From a bacterium (GTDB lineage Bacteria > Planctomycetota > Planctomycetia > Planctomycetales > Planctomycetaceae): a stretch of DNA of 64,000 nucleotides. The DNA lies in contig WGME01000004.1 in the NCBI GenBank assembly GCA_016125225.1, forward strand, positions 429,556-493,555, written 5' to 3'. Numbering within the stretch: the first letter of the stretch is position 1; each line of letters begins with the position of its first letter. Positions 42,212-51,727 of this stretch are shown piece after piece. Under the pieces are notes generated by a model, which had not been told where the DNA came from, made no database searches, and worked only from the letters and a program-made list of their open reading frames with translations. Made by a program: the position numbers and the translations under genes.

Positions 42212-43141
42212 CTACGCCAACTCTCCGCGAACCTTTTCCAGCAACTTCTTCGTGGCGTTAATGCCGTCGGCTTCGCTGAGCTGCGAGCCTTCGTATTCGA
42301 TGCCGACGTAACCCCGGTAACCGAACGACAGCACGATTTTCATGATTCGCAGGTAATCGGTGTGGGTTTCATTCCCTTCGGCATCGAAGTCATGCGACTT
42401 CGCCGAAACCCCCTTGGCGAACGGCATGAGATCGAGCACGCCCTGATAGCGGTCATATTCGATGTGCGGCCGTTGAACGAAGAAATTGCCGAAGTCAGGC
42501 AGAGTGCCGCAGCCGGGATGATCAACCGTCCGCATCACTTCCGCAAGCCACGATCCATTCGATGATAACCCGCCGTGGTTCTCGACGATCACGCCGATGC
42601 CATGCTCGGCACTAAACTCGGTCAGCATGCGGAGACCGTCCGCAGCCCGGCCGATCTGTTCACGGTAGGTACCGCTCGATTGGGCATTCACGCGAATCGA
42701 ATGGCAACCGAGGTACTTGGCCCATTCAACCCAGCGGTAATGATTTTCGACCGCCTGCTTCCGCTTGGCTTCGTCGGCGTCGCCCAAGGCCCCTTCGCCG
42801 TCGCACATGATGAGCAGGCTCTTCACGCCCACATCGTCGGCCCGCTTCTTCAATTCCTTCAGAGCCTCGTCGCTTCCCTTTTGCTCTTTGTAAAACTGGT
42901 TGACGTATTCGACAGCGTCGATGCCAAATTCTTCCTTGGTGATCTGAGCGAAGGTCATCGGGTCGCGCTTTTCCACGCCGCCCCGGCCAAAGAACGACTT
43001 GTTGAGCGACCATTGAGCCAGCGAAATCTGGAACAGCGGCGGCTTGGCCTGCTGAGCAAAGCTGAACCCGGGGAGGCACGCGGCCCCCAATCCGGCGGCG
43101 GCCAACCGGACAAAATCACGTCGAGACACGGTGTAAGGCAT
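42212..43141 (-). CDS. sugar phosphate isomerase/epimerase-like protein, Tat-exported
   Basis: A 309-residue TIM-barrel protein of the xylose-isomerase-like (AP_endonuc_2) family. Tat signal [20 protein letters not shown] precedes the barrel; metal-site segments include [21 protein letters not shown] and [13 protein letters not shown]. Such exported isomerases often accompany Gfo/Idh/MocA dehydrogenases, as at 38704. Substrate unknown. Confidence 0.87.
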   Translation of the reverse strand: MPYTVSRRDFVRLAAAGLGAACLPGFSFAQQAKPPLFQISLAQWSLNKSFFGRGGVEKRDPMTFAQITKEEFGIDAVEYVNQFYKEQKGSDEALKELKKRADDVGVKSLLIMCDGEGALGDADEAKRKQAVENHYRWVEWAKYLGCHSIRVNAQSSGTYREQIGRAADGLRMLTEFSAEHGIGVIVENHGGLSSNGSWLAEVMRTVDHPGCGTLPDFGNFFVQRPHIEYDRYQGVLDLMPFAKGVSAKSHDFDAEGNETHTDYLRIMKIVLSFGYRGYVGIEYEGSQLSEADGINATKKLLEKVRGELA

Positions 43142-43335
43142 GGAGGTGTTCCTGGAAGAAAGAAAGTTCGCTGGATTTTAGAGAATCTGCGCGGCCGACA
43201 GAAGCGTTCAAGCTTGGCTGGGCTTCCGAAATTCGCGACACTACCGGTTTCGTGCGAACCTGAAGGGCATGAACGATTGTCCCTAATGCAGGTCATCGCT
43301 CCGGTTTTCCCTCTTGGTCAAGTAGTACCCGCCTG

Positions 43336-46300
43336 ATGTCCGCAGCCACTGCCCCTTCGCTCGTCGAACAGCTCCTCACCGAACGCATCCTGATTCTCGA
43401 CGGGGCGATGGGAACGATGATCCAGCGTTTCTCGCCCACCGAAGCCGATTACCGGGGCGAACGCTTTCGCGAACATCCCATCGATCTGAAGAACGTCAGC
43501 GATGTGCTGGTCCTCACGCGGCCGGACATGATTGCCGACATTCATCGGCAGTACCTCGCCGCCGGGTCGGACATCATTGAGACGAACACCTTCGGGGCCA
43601 CCGAGTTGATGCTGCATGAGTTGCAGCTCAATGGTCTGGCCTACGAGATGAACAAGACCGCGGCGGAACTCGCGCGGAAATGTGCCGACGAATTCACCGA
43701 GAAGACGCCACGCAAACCCCGCTTTGTCGCGGGGAGCATGGGGCCGACGAAGTTCCAGTTGTCGTTCAATGCCGACAAGCCGGGTTATCGCCCGGTGACC
43801 TTCGATGAGATGGTCGCATCGTACGCTGATCAGGCCCGTGGTCTGATCGCAGGCGGTGCCGACCTGCTGTTGCCGGAAACGTCGTTCGACACGCTCAACA
43901 TGAAGGCGTGTCTGTTCGCGATCCAGCAGGTCTTCGACGAAGGTGTTCGCCGGGTTCCCGTGATGGTGTCCGGCACCATCTTCGAAGGGGGCCGCACGCT
44001 CACCGGTCAATCGATGGAAGCCTTCTGGGCTGCGGTCTCGCATTTCCCCATGATGAGCGTCGGTCTCAACTGCGCCCTCGGTCCGGCACAGATGCGAACT
44101 TACGTCGAGACCCTGGCCACCATCGCGCCGCGGTACATCAGTTGTTATCCGAATGCCGGTATGCCCGATGGCATGGGCGGTTTCGATTCGTCCCCGGCCG
44201 ATGTCGCGAAGAACATCCAGCAGTTCGCTGAACTGGGTTGGCTGAACATCGTCGGAGGTTGTTGTGGCACCAATCCGGATTACATCCGTGCCATTGCCGC
44301 CGCCGTCGATAAGATCGCGCCGCGCACTATTCCCGAAGTCCCGCACTGGTCCACCTACAGTGGAGCGGAAGTTCTGCAAATACGGGCTGAGGGTCAAGGG
44401 CTAAGTGCTAAGAGTAAAGACACTACCGCTGATGAAAGTGTTTCTGGCACTCAGCCATTCCTCATCATTGGCGAGCGGACCAACGTCACTGGTTCGCGGA
44501 AGTTTGCCCGGCTGATTAAGGAGAAGAAGTACGACGAAGCCATGTCGGTGGCTCAGCAGCAGGTCGAGAGCGGCGCGAACATGATCGACGTCAATCTCGA
44601 TGAAGGACTGCTCGACAGCGAAGCCGAGATGGTGCACTTCCTGAACCTCATCTCCGACGAACCCGCCGTGAATACGGTGCCGGTGATGGTCGACAGTTCG
44701 AAGTTCTCGGTCATTGAAGCCGGGTTGAAGTGCCTCGCCGGCAAAGGTGTCGTGAACTCGATTTCGTTGAAAGAAGGCGAAGAAAAGTTCCTGGAACAGG
44801 CTCGCATTATCCGACGGTATGGAGCCGCCGTGGTGGTGATGGCCTTCGATGAAGTCGGCCAGGCGACCGACCGTGCAAACAAAGTGGCGATCTGCCGCCG
44901 TGCTTACGATCTCCTCACGCAGAAGGTCGGCTTTCCTCCGGAAGATATCATCTTCGATACGAACATCCTCACCGTCGGCACGGGGATGGAAGAGCACGCG
45001 AACTATGCCGTCGAGTTCATCGAAGCCGTCCGTGAGATTAAAAAATCATTGCCCGGCGCGAAGACGTCCGGCGGTGTGAGCAACGTCTCCTTCTCGTTCC
45101 GGGGCAACGAAGTGGTCCGCGAGGCCATGAACGCGGCGTTCCTGTATCACGCTATCAATGCCGGGCTCGATATGGGCATCGTCAATGCCGGTCAGCTCGC
45201 CGTGTATGATGAGATCGATAAGGAACTGCTGACCTACGTCGAAGACGTGCTGCTCAACCGTCGGCCCGATGCGACCGAACGGCTGATCGACTATTCTGCA
45301 CAGATCAAATCGAGCAAAGAGCAGTCGCCGGAAGCGGTCGAAGCCTGGCGACAGGGGACCGTCGAAGAGCGATTGCAGCACGCCTTGCTCAAGGGGATTC
45401 TCGATCACGTAGAGACCGACACCGAGGAAGCCCGCCAGAAGTACGGCCGGCCGTTGAACGTCATTCAAGGCCCGCTGATGGACGGCATGAAAGTTGTCGG
45501 CGACCTGTTCGGCCAGGGCAAAATGTTCCTGCCCCAGGTGGTGAAATCCGCCCGCGTGATGAAGAAAGCGGTGGCCTACCTGCAGCCGTTCATGGAGCAG
45601 GAAAAGGTTGATGGTGAAAAGTCGATGGTCGAAGGTGGGAAATCCATCGACCAGCAACCATCGATCAGCAATTCAACATCCCGCGGCAAGATCCTCATCG
45701 CTACGGTCAAAGGCGATGTCCACGACATTGGCAAGAACATTGTCGCGGTCGTGCTGCGGTGCAATAACTTTGAAGTGCTCGACCTCGGTGTGATGGTGTC
45801 GTGCGAAACGATCCTGGAGACCGCGAAGAAAGAGGGCGTGAGCATCATCGGTCTGTCGGGGTTGATCACGCCGTCGCTCGAAGAGATGCAGTTTGTCGCC
45901 AAGGAAATGCAGCGGACCGGGTTCACGGTCCCCCTGCTCATCGGCGGAGCCACGACCAGTGCCCGGCATACGGCGGTGAAGATCGCCCCGCATTATGAAC
46001 AGCCGGTGATTCACGTGGTCGATGCGTCGCTGTCGGTCCCGGCGGTCGAAAGCCTGCTCGATGCGGACCGCAAACCGGCCTACATCGAACAGGTACGGGC
46101 CGAGCAGGAACGCGACCGCATCACCTTCGCGGGGATGCAAGCGTCACGCAAGCTGGTCCCCTATGCCGAGGCGAAAGCCAAGCGGTTCTCGACCGACTGG
46201 GCCACCGTCGATATTCCGACGCCGTCGTTCCTCGGCACGAAAGTGCTCGATGATTACCCGCTCGCGGAGCTGGTGCCCTACATCGACTGGTCGCCGTTCT

Positions 46301-47133
46301 TCTTCACCTGGGAACTGAAGGGCAAGTACCCGCGCATCTTTGAGGACGCCAAGATCGGAGCGGAAGCAAAGAAGCTATACGACGATGCCCGCCGCTTGCT
46401 CGACCGTATCATCAACGAAAAACTCCTCACCGCCCGCGGCGTCTACGGCTTCTGGCCTGCATACACTGAGGGCGATGATATCGTCCTGAAACCCACGGAT
46501 GGCGATCCGTGGGCGTCCCTCCACTTTCCAATGTTAAGACAACAATGGGAACGTGTCGGGCAAACCGAGTTCCGCAGTCTGGCCGATTATATTGCCCCGC
46601 AGGAGAGCGGCCGCCGTGATTATCTCGGGGCGTTCGCCGTGACCACGGGCATTGGTTGCGATGAGTTGGCGAAGAAGTTCGAAGACGAACTGCATGATGA
46701 TTATCACAGCATCATGACCAAGGCCCTCGCCGACCGGCTGGCCGAAGCCTTCGCCGAGAAACTCCATCAGCAGGCCCGCAACGACTGGGGCTACGGCCAA
46801 AGTGAAGGGCTGACGAACGAGGACCTCATTGAAGAAAAGTACCGCGGCATACGACCGGCGTATGGCTACCCGGCCTGCCCCGATCACACCGAAAAGCCGA
46901 AGCTGTTCGAACTGCTCAACGCCACGCGTGCCACAGGCATCCATCTGACCGAAAGCTACGCGATGCATCCGGCGGCCTCGGTCAGCGGCCTGTACTTCGC
47001 CCATCCCGAAGCCCGGTACTTCGCGGTCGACAAAATCACGAAGGACCAGGTGGAAGACTACGCTACCCGCAAAGGCCGCCCCGTCGCAGAAATCGAACGC
47101 TGGCTCAGCCCGAATTTGGGGTATGATGGGTGA
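43336..47133 (+). CDS. metH: cobalamin-dependent methionine synthase MetH
   Basis: A 1265-residue enzyme that transfers methyl from methyltetrahydrofolate to homocysteine through cobalamin. Domains in order: homocysteine domain (about 10-345, [13 protein letters not shown]; zinc cysteines in GLNCALGP and GGCCGTNP), pterin domain (about 375-640, [17 protein letters not shown]), cobalamin cap and binding domain (about 670-940, [16 protein letters not shown] with the cobalt-ligand His) and the AdoMet reactivation domain (about 950-1260, [14 protein letters not shown]). Two interdomain linkers, residues about 351-373 and 758-781, are longer than in the E. coli enzyme and have repeat-like DNA. No riboswitch was recognised upstream. 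Confidence 0.96.
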   Translation: MSAATAPSLVEQLLTERILILDGAMGTMIQRFSPTEADYRGERFREHPIDLKNVSDVLVLTRPDMIADIHRQYLAAGSDIIETNTFGATELMLHELQLNGLAYEMNKTAAELARKCADEFTEKTPRKPRFVAGSMGPTKFQLSFNADKPGYRPVTFDEMVASYADQARGLIAGGADLLLPETSFDTLNMKACLFAIQQVFDEGVRRVPVMVSGTIFEGGRTLTGQSMEAFWAAVSHFPMMSVGLNCALGPAQMRTYVETLATIAPRYISCYPNAGMPDGMGGFDSSPADVAKNIQQFAELGWLNIVGGCCGTNPDYIRAIAAAVDKIAPRTIPEVPHWSTYSGAEVLQIRAEGQGLSAKSKDTTADESVSGTQPFLIIGERTNVTGSRKFARLIKEKKYDEAMSVAQQQVESGANMIDVNLDEGLLDSEAEMVHFLNLISDEPAVNTVPVMVDSSKFSVIEAGLKCLAGKGVVNSISLKEGEEKFLEQARIIRRYGAAVVVMAFDEVGQATDRANKVAICRRAYDLLTQKVGFPPEDIIFDTNILTVGTGMEEHANYAVEFIEAVREIKKSLPGAKTSGGVSNVSFSFRGNEVVREAMNAAFLYHAINAGLDMGIVNAGQLAVYDEIDKELLTYVEDVLLNRRPDATERLIDYSAQIKSSKEQSPEAVEAWRQGTVEERLQHALLKGILDHVETDTEEARQKYGRPLNVIQGPLMDGMKVVGDLFGQGKMFLPQVVKSARVMKKAVAYLQPFMEQEKVDGEKSMVEGGKSIDQQPSISNSTSRGKILIATVKGDVHDIGKNIVAVVLRCNNFEVLDLGVMVSCETILETAKKEGVSIIGLSGLITPSLEEMQFVAKEMQRTGFTVPLLIGGATTSARHTAVKIAPHYEQPVIHVVDASLSVPAVESLLDADRKPAYIEQVRAEQERDRITFAGMQASRKLVPYAEAKAKRFSTDWATVDIPTPSFLGTKVLDDYPLAELVPYIDWSPFFFTWELKGKYPRIFEDAKIGAEAKKLYDDARRLLDRIINEKLLTARGVYGFWPAYTEGDDIVLKPTDGDPWASLHFPMLRQQWERVGQTEFRSLADYIAPQESGRRDYLGAFAVTTGIGCDELAKKFEDELHDDYHSIMTKALADRLAEAFAEKLHQQARNDWGYGQSEGLTNEDLIEEKYRGIRPAYGYPACPDHTEKPKLFELLNATRATGIHLTESYAMHPAASVSGLYFAHPEARYFAVDKITKDQVEDYATRKGRPVAEIERWLSPNLGYDG
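44385..44456. repeat. repeat-like insert inside metH, first linker
   Basis: DNA encoding the extra residues between the homocysteine and pterin domains. The ends GGCTGAG (44385-44391) and CTCAGCC (44450-44456) are perfect inverted repeats, and the left part (GGGTCAAGGGCTAAGTGCTA) resembles the palindromic repeat downstream of metH at 47138-47170 (GGGTTGAGTGCTGAGTGCCA). The reading frame is kept. Confidence 0.6.
45607..45677. repeat. repeat-like insert inside metH, second linker
   Basis: DNA for the extra linker before the cobalamin-binding domain. GTCGATGGTCGAAGGTGGG (45621-45639) matches the reverse complement of the intergenic repeat at 47972-48007 at 16 of 19 positions by eye, and TCGATGG/CCATCGA within it form an inverted repeat. 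The insert stays in frame. Confidence 0.6.
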
Positions 47134-47137
47134 AGAG

Positions 47138-47216
47138 GCTAAGGGTTGAGTGCTGAGTGCCAAGTGAGGAAGATGACTCGGATGAGTCACTGGGCACTCG
47201 CCACTGAGCACTTGGC
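47138..47216. repeat. nested palindromic intergenic repeat (AGTGCTGAGTGCC family)
   Basis: Between metH and the second Uma2 gene. Nested inverted pairs: GCCAAGTG (47159-47166) with CACTTGGC (47209-47216), and TGACTC with GAGTCA around GGAT in the centre (47174-47189). It may also serve as the metH terminator, but there is no T-run. Confidence 0.7.
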
Positions 47217-47243
47217 TCGAACGAGGCTGTGGGAGTACCCTCT

Positions 47244-47849
47244 ATGTCGACCGCTGAGAAGTTGAGTTGGACGCCGGAGCAATACCTGGCCCGTGAACGT
47301 CAGGCGACGACGAAAAGCCACTACTATCAGGGGCAGATCTTCGCGATGGCTGGTGCCAGCCGCGAACACAACCTGATCGTGGCGAACCTAGTCGCGTCGA
47401 TGCATTCCGGGTTACGAGGCAAACCCTGCGAGGTTTATCCCAGCGACATGCGGGTGAAAGTCCAGGCGTCGGGACTTTACACCTACCCCGATGTCACCAT
47501 TGTCTGTGGCGAACCGCAGTTTGAAGATGCTCATGTCGATACGCTGCTCAATCCACTGGTCCTGTTTGAAGTCATCTCGGAATCGACCGAAGGCTACGAC
47601 CGCGGAGCCAAGGCGATGCAGTACCGCCAGCTCCCCTCGCTCCAGCAACTGGTGTTGATTGCTTCGGATCGCGTGCATGTGGAGTCTTACCGCCGGGGGG
47701 TCGATGGCGGCTGGACGTTGTGGGAATCATCGGACCTGACCGGCAGCCTGCCCGTTCCCGCTGCGGATGTCATGTTGTCCATCGCGGAGATCTATCAACG
47801 GGTCGAATTCCCGCCGGAGCAAGCCTCCACCAGCGAGCCGGGGATTTAG
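47244..47849 (+). CDS. Uma2-family (DUF820) putative endonuclease-fold protein
   Basis: A 201-residue second DUF820 member. Signatures: HYYQGQIFAMAGASREHNLI (N-terminal), YTYPDVTIVCGEP, LVLFEVISESTEGYDRGAK and a downstream LVLIASDRVHVESYRR; the D...K of GYDRGAKAMQY is complete here. GGAG lies 8 nt before the ATG at 47244. Surrounded on both sides by palindromic repeats. Confidence 0.87.
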   Translation: MSTAEKLSWTPEQYLARERQATTKSHYYQGQIFAMAGASREHNLIVANLVASMHSGLRGKPCEVYPSDMRVKVQASGLYTYPDVTIVCGEPQFEDAHVDTLLNPLVLFEVISESTEGYDRGAKAMQYRQLPSLQQLVLIASDRVHVESYRRGVDGGWTLWESSDLTGSLPVPAADVMLSIAEIYQRVEFPPEQASTSEPGI

Positions 47850-47925
47850 CCCTTGGTTGTTTACAACCGGGGGCACGGAGGGGCCATGCAATAAAACTGC
47901 CCCCCGTTGACGAGCAACGGGGGGC
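47849..47925. repeat. double-hairpin palindromic repeat, TTAGCCC family
   Basis: Left hairpin GCCCTTGGTTGT/ACAACCGGGGGC (47849-47874, imperfect) and right hairpin GCCCCCCGTTG/CAACGGGGGGC (47899-47925, perfect 11 bp, 5-nt loop). As at 37719-37801, the outer ends read TTAGCCC and GGGGGGCTAAA. It overlaps the stop region of the Uma2 gene. Confidence 0.8.
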
Positions 47926-47971
47926 TAAATGGAGATTGTTAGCGATTAGCGTTTGCTTCGCGCTGACTGAT

Positions 47972-48007
47972 CCATCGACCAACCACTTTCAACCATCGAC
48001 CAATCAG
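47972..48007. repeat. CCATCGACCA direct-repeat element
   Basis: CCATCGACCAACCACTTTCA is followed by a second ACCATCGACCAATCAG. The element lies between the Uma2 gene and rtcB. A related sequence is found in frame in the second metH linker. Confidence 0.6.
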
Positions 48008-48028
48008 GGGACTGATGCCCCCCGCTCG

Positions 48029-49513
48029 TTAATCATCCGCGGAGTCGCCGTCTTTGATGACGAAGCGGGCTTTTAACCGGGCGACTTCGGTGGCGAGGCC
48101 GGCGGTCTTGACCGACTTCAGCACTTCATCGAAATCCTTGTACGCGGCTGGGGCTTCGTCTTTCGGATAGCTGCGACAGTTGGTGAGGATGTCGGCGGCA
48201 TCGAACGACTGGTCGATCGCCCGCTGGTCCAATTCACGGATGGCCCGCTTGCGGCCGAGCATCCGTCCCGCTCCATGATTCACGCTGTAGCAGCTCAACT
48301 TGGCACCCTCATCGGCGACCATCACCGCAGACCCCGCTTGCGGGTTGCCTGGCAATAGAATCGGATGGCCGGTCTCGGCGTACACCGTTCCCGCGAGAGC
48401 GTGATGTCCCGCTGGAAACGCACGCGTGGCACCCTTGCGATGCACCCAGGCCGGACGGTTCTCGACGATTTCCCGCCGGGCGATGTTATGGCTGATGAAG
48501 TACACCAGTTGTCCCGTGACACCCGGCAACACTTCCTGGAAGGCTTCAAGGACCAACGCATTGATGAGCAGATGATTCACCGTCGCGAAGTTGGCCCCCA
48601 ACGCCATGTCATCGAGATAGGCATCGGCTTCCGGCGTACCGAGCGGTGCATAGACCAATTCGCGATCCTGTCCCGGCAGCGGGATATCCCAGGTGGCGAA
48701 CTTGTGCTGCAGCGCGCGGAACTGGTGCGACGCCAGCGCATGCCCGATGCCCCGCGAGCCACAATGCGACAGGAAGGCGACCTTGCCATCCTGAAGTCCG
48801 AAGACCTCGGCGGCTCGTCGCGCGCGATCGTTCTCAGCCACCTGCACCACTTCGCATTCACCGAAATGGTTTCCGCCGCCGTAGGAACCGAGTTGATTTA
48901 CCTTGTCGTCGAATTTGCGGAACTCGGCCGCATCGAGATGCCGCTGTAAGCGAGCCGCGAGTGCATCACGTGTGTCATCGTGGCCGACGTGATGAGCATC
49001 TTCACACCGATCAGCCCATTCCGGCGGGATGCCGAGTGCCGTGCAGACCTCGGGCGAGGCTCCTTCAATGAGCGCAAGTTGGCCGACTTCGGTGTCGATG
49101 CGGCGAGCCTTTTTCGCATGCCGTTGTCCACGACCGGCCCCCGTCGGCGTCCGTTCGCAGATGGCGTTGATGAGAGCCCGGCGGACCGGTTTATCGATGA
49201 TCGCGTCAGCAGGCAGATCGAGCTGCAACAGGCTCATTGAACATTTGATGTCGACACCGACCGGACCCGGATAGACATGCGTCGGTGATACAAGCACACA
49301 ACCGACGGGCGCTCCGTAGCCGCAATGGGCGTCGGGATTCAGCACGAGATCGGTCACGCCGGGGGCCAGCCGCGAATTGATCGCCTGCTGCAGGCACATC
49401 TCATCGAATGTCTGGCGAATCGCCTCGGTACCAATGACGGTAATCGGCTTGGTCTTGCCCGCGGTCGGCAGCATCGCCGTAGCGGTATCGGTCGGAATCA
49501 ATGCGTGGGGCAT
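48029..49513 (-). CDS. rtcB: RNA-splicing ligase RtcB
   Basis: GTP- and Mn-dependent RNA ligase joining 2',3'-cyclic phosphate and 5'-OH ends. 494 residues, as usual. Motifs: LNPDAHCGYGAPVG, GPVGVDIKCSM (metal-binding DxxC-like segment), GSYGGGNHFGECEVV, FLSHCGSRGIGH, YFISHNIARRE and the guanylylated-His motif SVNHGAGRMLGR. GGAG sits about 9 nt before the ATG at 49513. It stands alone, without archease, rtcA or rtcR. Confidence 0.95.
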   Translation of the reverse strand: MPHALIPTDTATAMLPTAGKTKPITVIGTEAIRQTFDEMCLQQAINSRLAPGVTDLVLNPDAHCGYGAPVGCVLVSPTHVYPGPVGVDIKCSMSLLQLDLPADAIIDKPVRRALINAICERTPTGAGRGQRHAKKARRIDTEVGQLALIEGASPEVCTALGIPPEWADRCEDAHHVGHDDTRDALAARLQRHLDAAEFRKFDDKVNQLGSYGGGNHFGECEVVQVAENDRARRAAEVFGLQDGKVAFLSHCGSRGIGHALASHQFRALQHKFATWDIPLPGQDRELVYAPLGTPEADAYLDDMALGANFATVNHLLINALVLEAFQEVLPGVTGQLVYFISHNIARREIVENRPAWVHRKGATRAFPAGHHALAGTVYAETGHPILLPGNPQAGSAVMVADEGAKLSCYSVNHGAGRMLGRKRAIRELDQRAIDQSFDAADILTNCRSYPKDEAPAAYKDFDEVLKSVKTAGLATEVARLKARFVIKDGDSADD

Positions 49514-49771
49514 TCTGTGTCTCCGTCTCACCACTGTAAGTTTTTGTGATGTCAGGTGACACGGTAAGCGACCGTCAGGTTCTGTGAAAAAGCGAAGACA
49601 AAATGTTCAAGACGGGGAGCCGCACAGAGTCGCATAAGGGTTTGCAACTCGTGGTCATAGCGAATGTTGTCGGAAGTTGTTGAGTATTGAGAATGGCAGA
49701 TTCGGCGGAATTGCGGCCGGCGATTGCACCGCAGATTCCGTAGCAGACCCGTTCGACCATTGAATGCGACA

Positions 49772-50308
49772 TTAACCCCGGGCCGTCGATCCTTCCAGCC
49801 AGGATCGCATTTCGGCTGACAGATCGCGATCACCGACATCGTAGTACTCATACCGTGTGGGACCCCACAGTCCGGAATGTGCATCGCGGATGTAGGCTTC
49901 GGTCGCGAATTTCTCGTCGCCACGTTCTTTGTACGAGACGAAGAGAATGCGGCGGCCATCATATTCGCGGACTTTGTGGATGGTCAGCGTCTGCAGTTTT
50001 TCGTCGATGACGGAACTGTTGAAAGCGACGTCGAAACTGCGGAGCGCGGTGAACTCGCCGTTCTTCCGCATTGATAGCACAGATCGCAGCGCATCTTCCG
50101 GGCTACTGAAGCTGTAGCCATAGTTCTTGAAGTCGTGTGCGGAGACATCCTGACGGCCGGAGAGAAAGACCCACGCCGCGGTTGCCACGGCGATGCAGAA
50201 TGCCAGGAATGAGCACAGCGGGGCAATCCGCTCCAGAAAACGACGGGCCAAGCCCGATCGTCCAGAGGCGGTGTCACCAGCAGAGCGCGTACGGGAATCG
50301 TCAGCCAT
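49772..50308 (-). CDS. hypothetical single-pass membrane protein
   Basis: 178 residues. A basic Ser/Arg-rich N-terminus, a transmembrane helix APLCSFLAFCIAVATAAWVF and a soluble domain (about residues 60-178) beginning YGYSFSSPEDALRSVLSM, which could be an NTF2-like small alpha+beta fold. I recognise no family. The 258 nt downstream to rtcB contains no gene. Confidence 0.7.
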   Translation of the reverse strand: MADDSRTRSAGDTASGRSGLARRFLERIAPLCSFLAFCIAVATAAWVFLSGRQDVSAHDFKNYGYSFSSPEDALRSVLSMRKNGEFTALRSFDVAFNSSVIDEKLQTLTIHKVREYDGRRILFVSYKERGDEKFATEAYIRDAHSGLWGPTRYEYYDVGDRDLSAEMRSWLEGSTARG

Positions 50309-50532
50309 CGGCGTACCACGTCCTTGTTTGTTTCGCCGAGCAGCGAACGCCAGGAAACCCGGCCCGTGCCAGGGTAGCGTTCAATATCGACAGGAGATCG
50401 AGGTCAGCGGCCCTGCTGACCGTTCGATCCAGTCACACTCACTGTCGGACATCGGTCACCCTCCGCCGCTGCCTCCAGTGAATTCGTTGGCGACGGCACA
50501 ACCGTTAAACTCAACGAGTCAACCAACTTTGA

Positions 50533-51612
50533 TCAGTAGGCGACATCGGCGGTGACAGCGACCTGCGTGGCCGCGCCATTTAACACCTGTTCCAGTGTCT
50601 GAGCTGCGACGCTCAATTCCTCGGCCGTGACATCTAAATGCGTGCAGGCCCGAATGCGTTGCGGGCCCGTGGCATACAGAATCACGCCTTGGTCCTTGAG
50701 CCGCGCGGCAACTTCTGCCGCTGTTCCGTAACCGGGCTCAATTTCAAAGAAGACCAGATTCGAAGCGATGACACTCGGATCGATCACGACGCCGGGAATC
50801 TCGGCCAACTGTTCCGCGAATCGCCGGGCATTCGCATGGTCTTCGGCTAATCGTTCGACATGGTGATCGAGCGCGTAGATTGCCGCGGCGGCCATCATCC
50901 CGGCTTGCCGCAACGCTCCGCCGAAGAGTTTCCTCGCTCGCCGGGCCCGTTGAATGACGTCAACTTCACCAACGAGGATCGATCCCATCGGGCAGCCGAG
51001 TCCCTTGGAGAAGCAGATCGACACCGAATCGACCAATCCTGCAAAGGCACTGGCCGAGTAGTTGCCGGCGATGCAGGCATTGAAAAGGCGTGCCCCATCG
51101 GCATGGAGTTGCAGGAAGTTGTCGGCTGTCCATTTGCGAATGCGGGCAACTTGCGTCAGGGGATAAACCCGCCCGCCGCCATGATTTGTCGTGTTCTCGA
51201 TGCAAACCAGCTTGGTCGCGCAGTAGTGCTGATTGTCGGGACGGACCTTGCCTTCCAGATCGGCCACATCAATCAAGCCGTGATCGCCGCGGACCGTCCG
51301 CACGGTCACTCCTGACATCACCGCTGGCCCCCCGGCTTCCCAGTTGGCAATGTGGCCCGTTTCTTCGATCAGCAGTTCATCGCCGGATTGGCAATGGGCG
51401 CGGACGGCCATCTGGTTCGACTGCGTTCCCGAGCAGGCGTACACTGCCGCCGGTTTGCCGAGCAGATCGCAAATCTTCTCTTCCAACTGGTTGACGGTGG
51501 GGTCTTCGCCGACCATATCATCACCGACTTCGGCGCCGGCAATCGCTTTCCGCATGCCGGGGGTGGGTTTGGTCACGGTATCGCTGCGTAAGTCAATGCG
51601 ACGCGAGGTCAT
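50533..51612 (-). CDS. ltaE: low-specificity L-threonine aldolase
   Basis: A PLP enzyme that cleaves L-threonine or allo-threonine to glycine and acetaldehyde. 359 residues. Motifs: IDLRSDTVTKPTPGMRKA at the start, VYACSGTQSNQMA, LQLHADGARLFNAC and the PLP lysine in ICFSKGLGCPMGSIL. The ATG at 51612 has GGAG about 10 nt upstream; the frame runs a little further. Divergent from hisD with 115 nt between starts. Confidence 0.93.
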   Translation of the reverse strand: MTSRRIDLRSDTVTKPTPGMRKAIAGAEVGDDMVGEDPTVNQLEEKICDLLGKPAAVYACSGTQSNQMAVRAHCQSGDELLIEETGHIANWEAGGPAVMSGVTVRTVRGDHGLIDVADLEGKVRPDNQHYCATKLVCIENTTNHGGGRVYPLTQVARIRKWTADNFLQLHADGARLFNACIAGNYSASAFAGLVDSVSICFSKGLGCPMGSILVGEVDVIQRARRARKLFGGALRQAGMMAAAAIYALDHHVERLAEDHANARRFAEQLAEIPGVVIDPSVIASNLVFFEIEPGYGTAAEVAARLKDQGVILYATGPQRIRACTHLDVTAEELSVAAQTLEQVLNGAATQVAVTADVAY

Positions 51613-51727
51613 ATGTGGTCGCTCCAGAAATCGCCACAAGAAATTCAATCAGTGGGCAAGCGCGGGAAACTGTTTTACACTGTACTGTTTGCTGGGATAC
51701 CCCGACAAACGTGGATAGCGAAAACTC

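Noticed and set aside
43142..43335. Possible SAM or cobalamin riboswitch before metH
   Set aside because: I looked for the conserved boxes of these classes and found none; only 194 nt are available.
43318..44397. 359-codon open frame on the minus strand
   Set aside because: Antisense to metH, whose domain motifs are complete and continuous.
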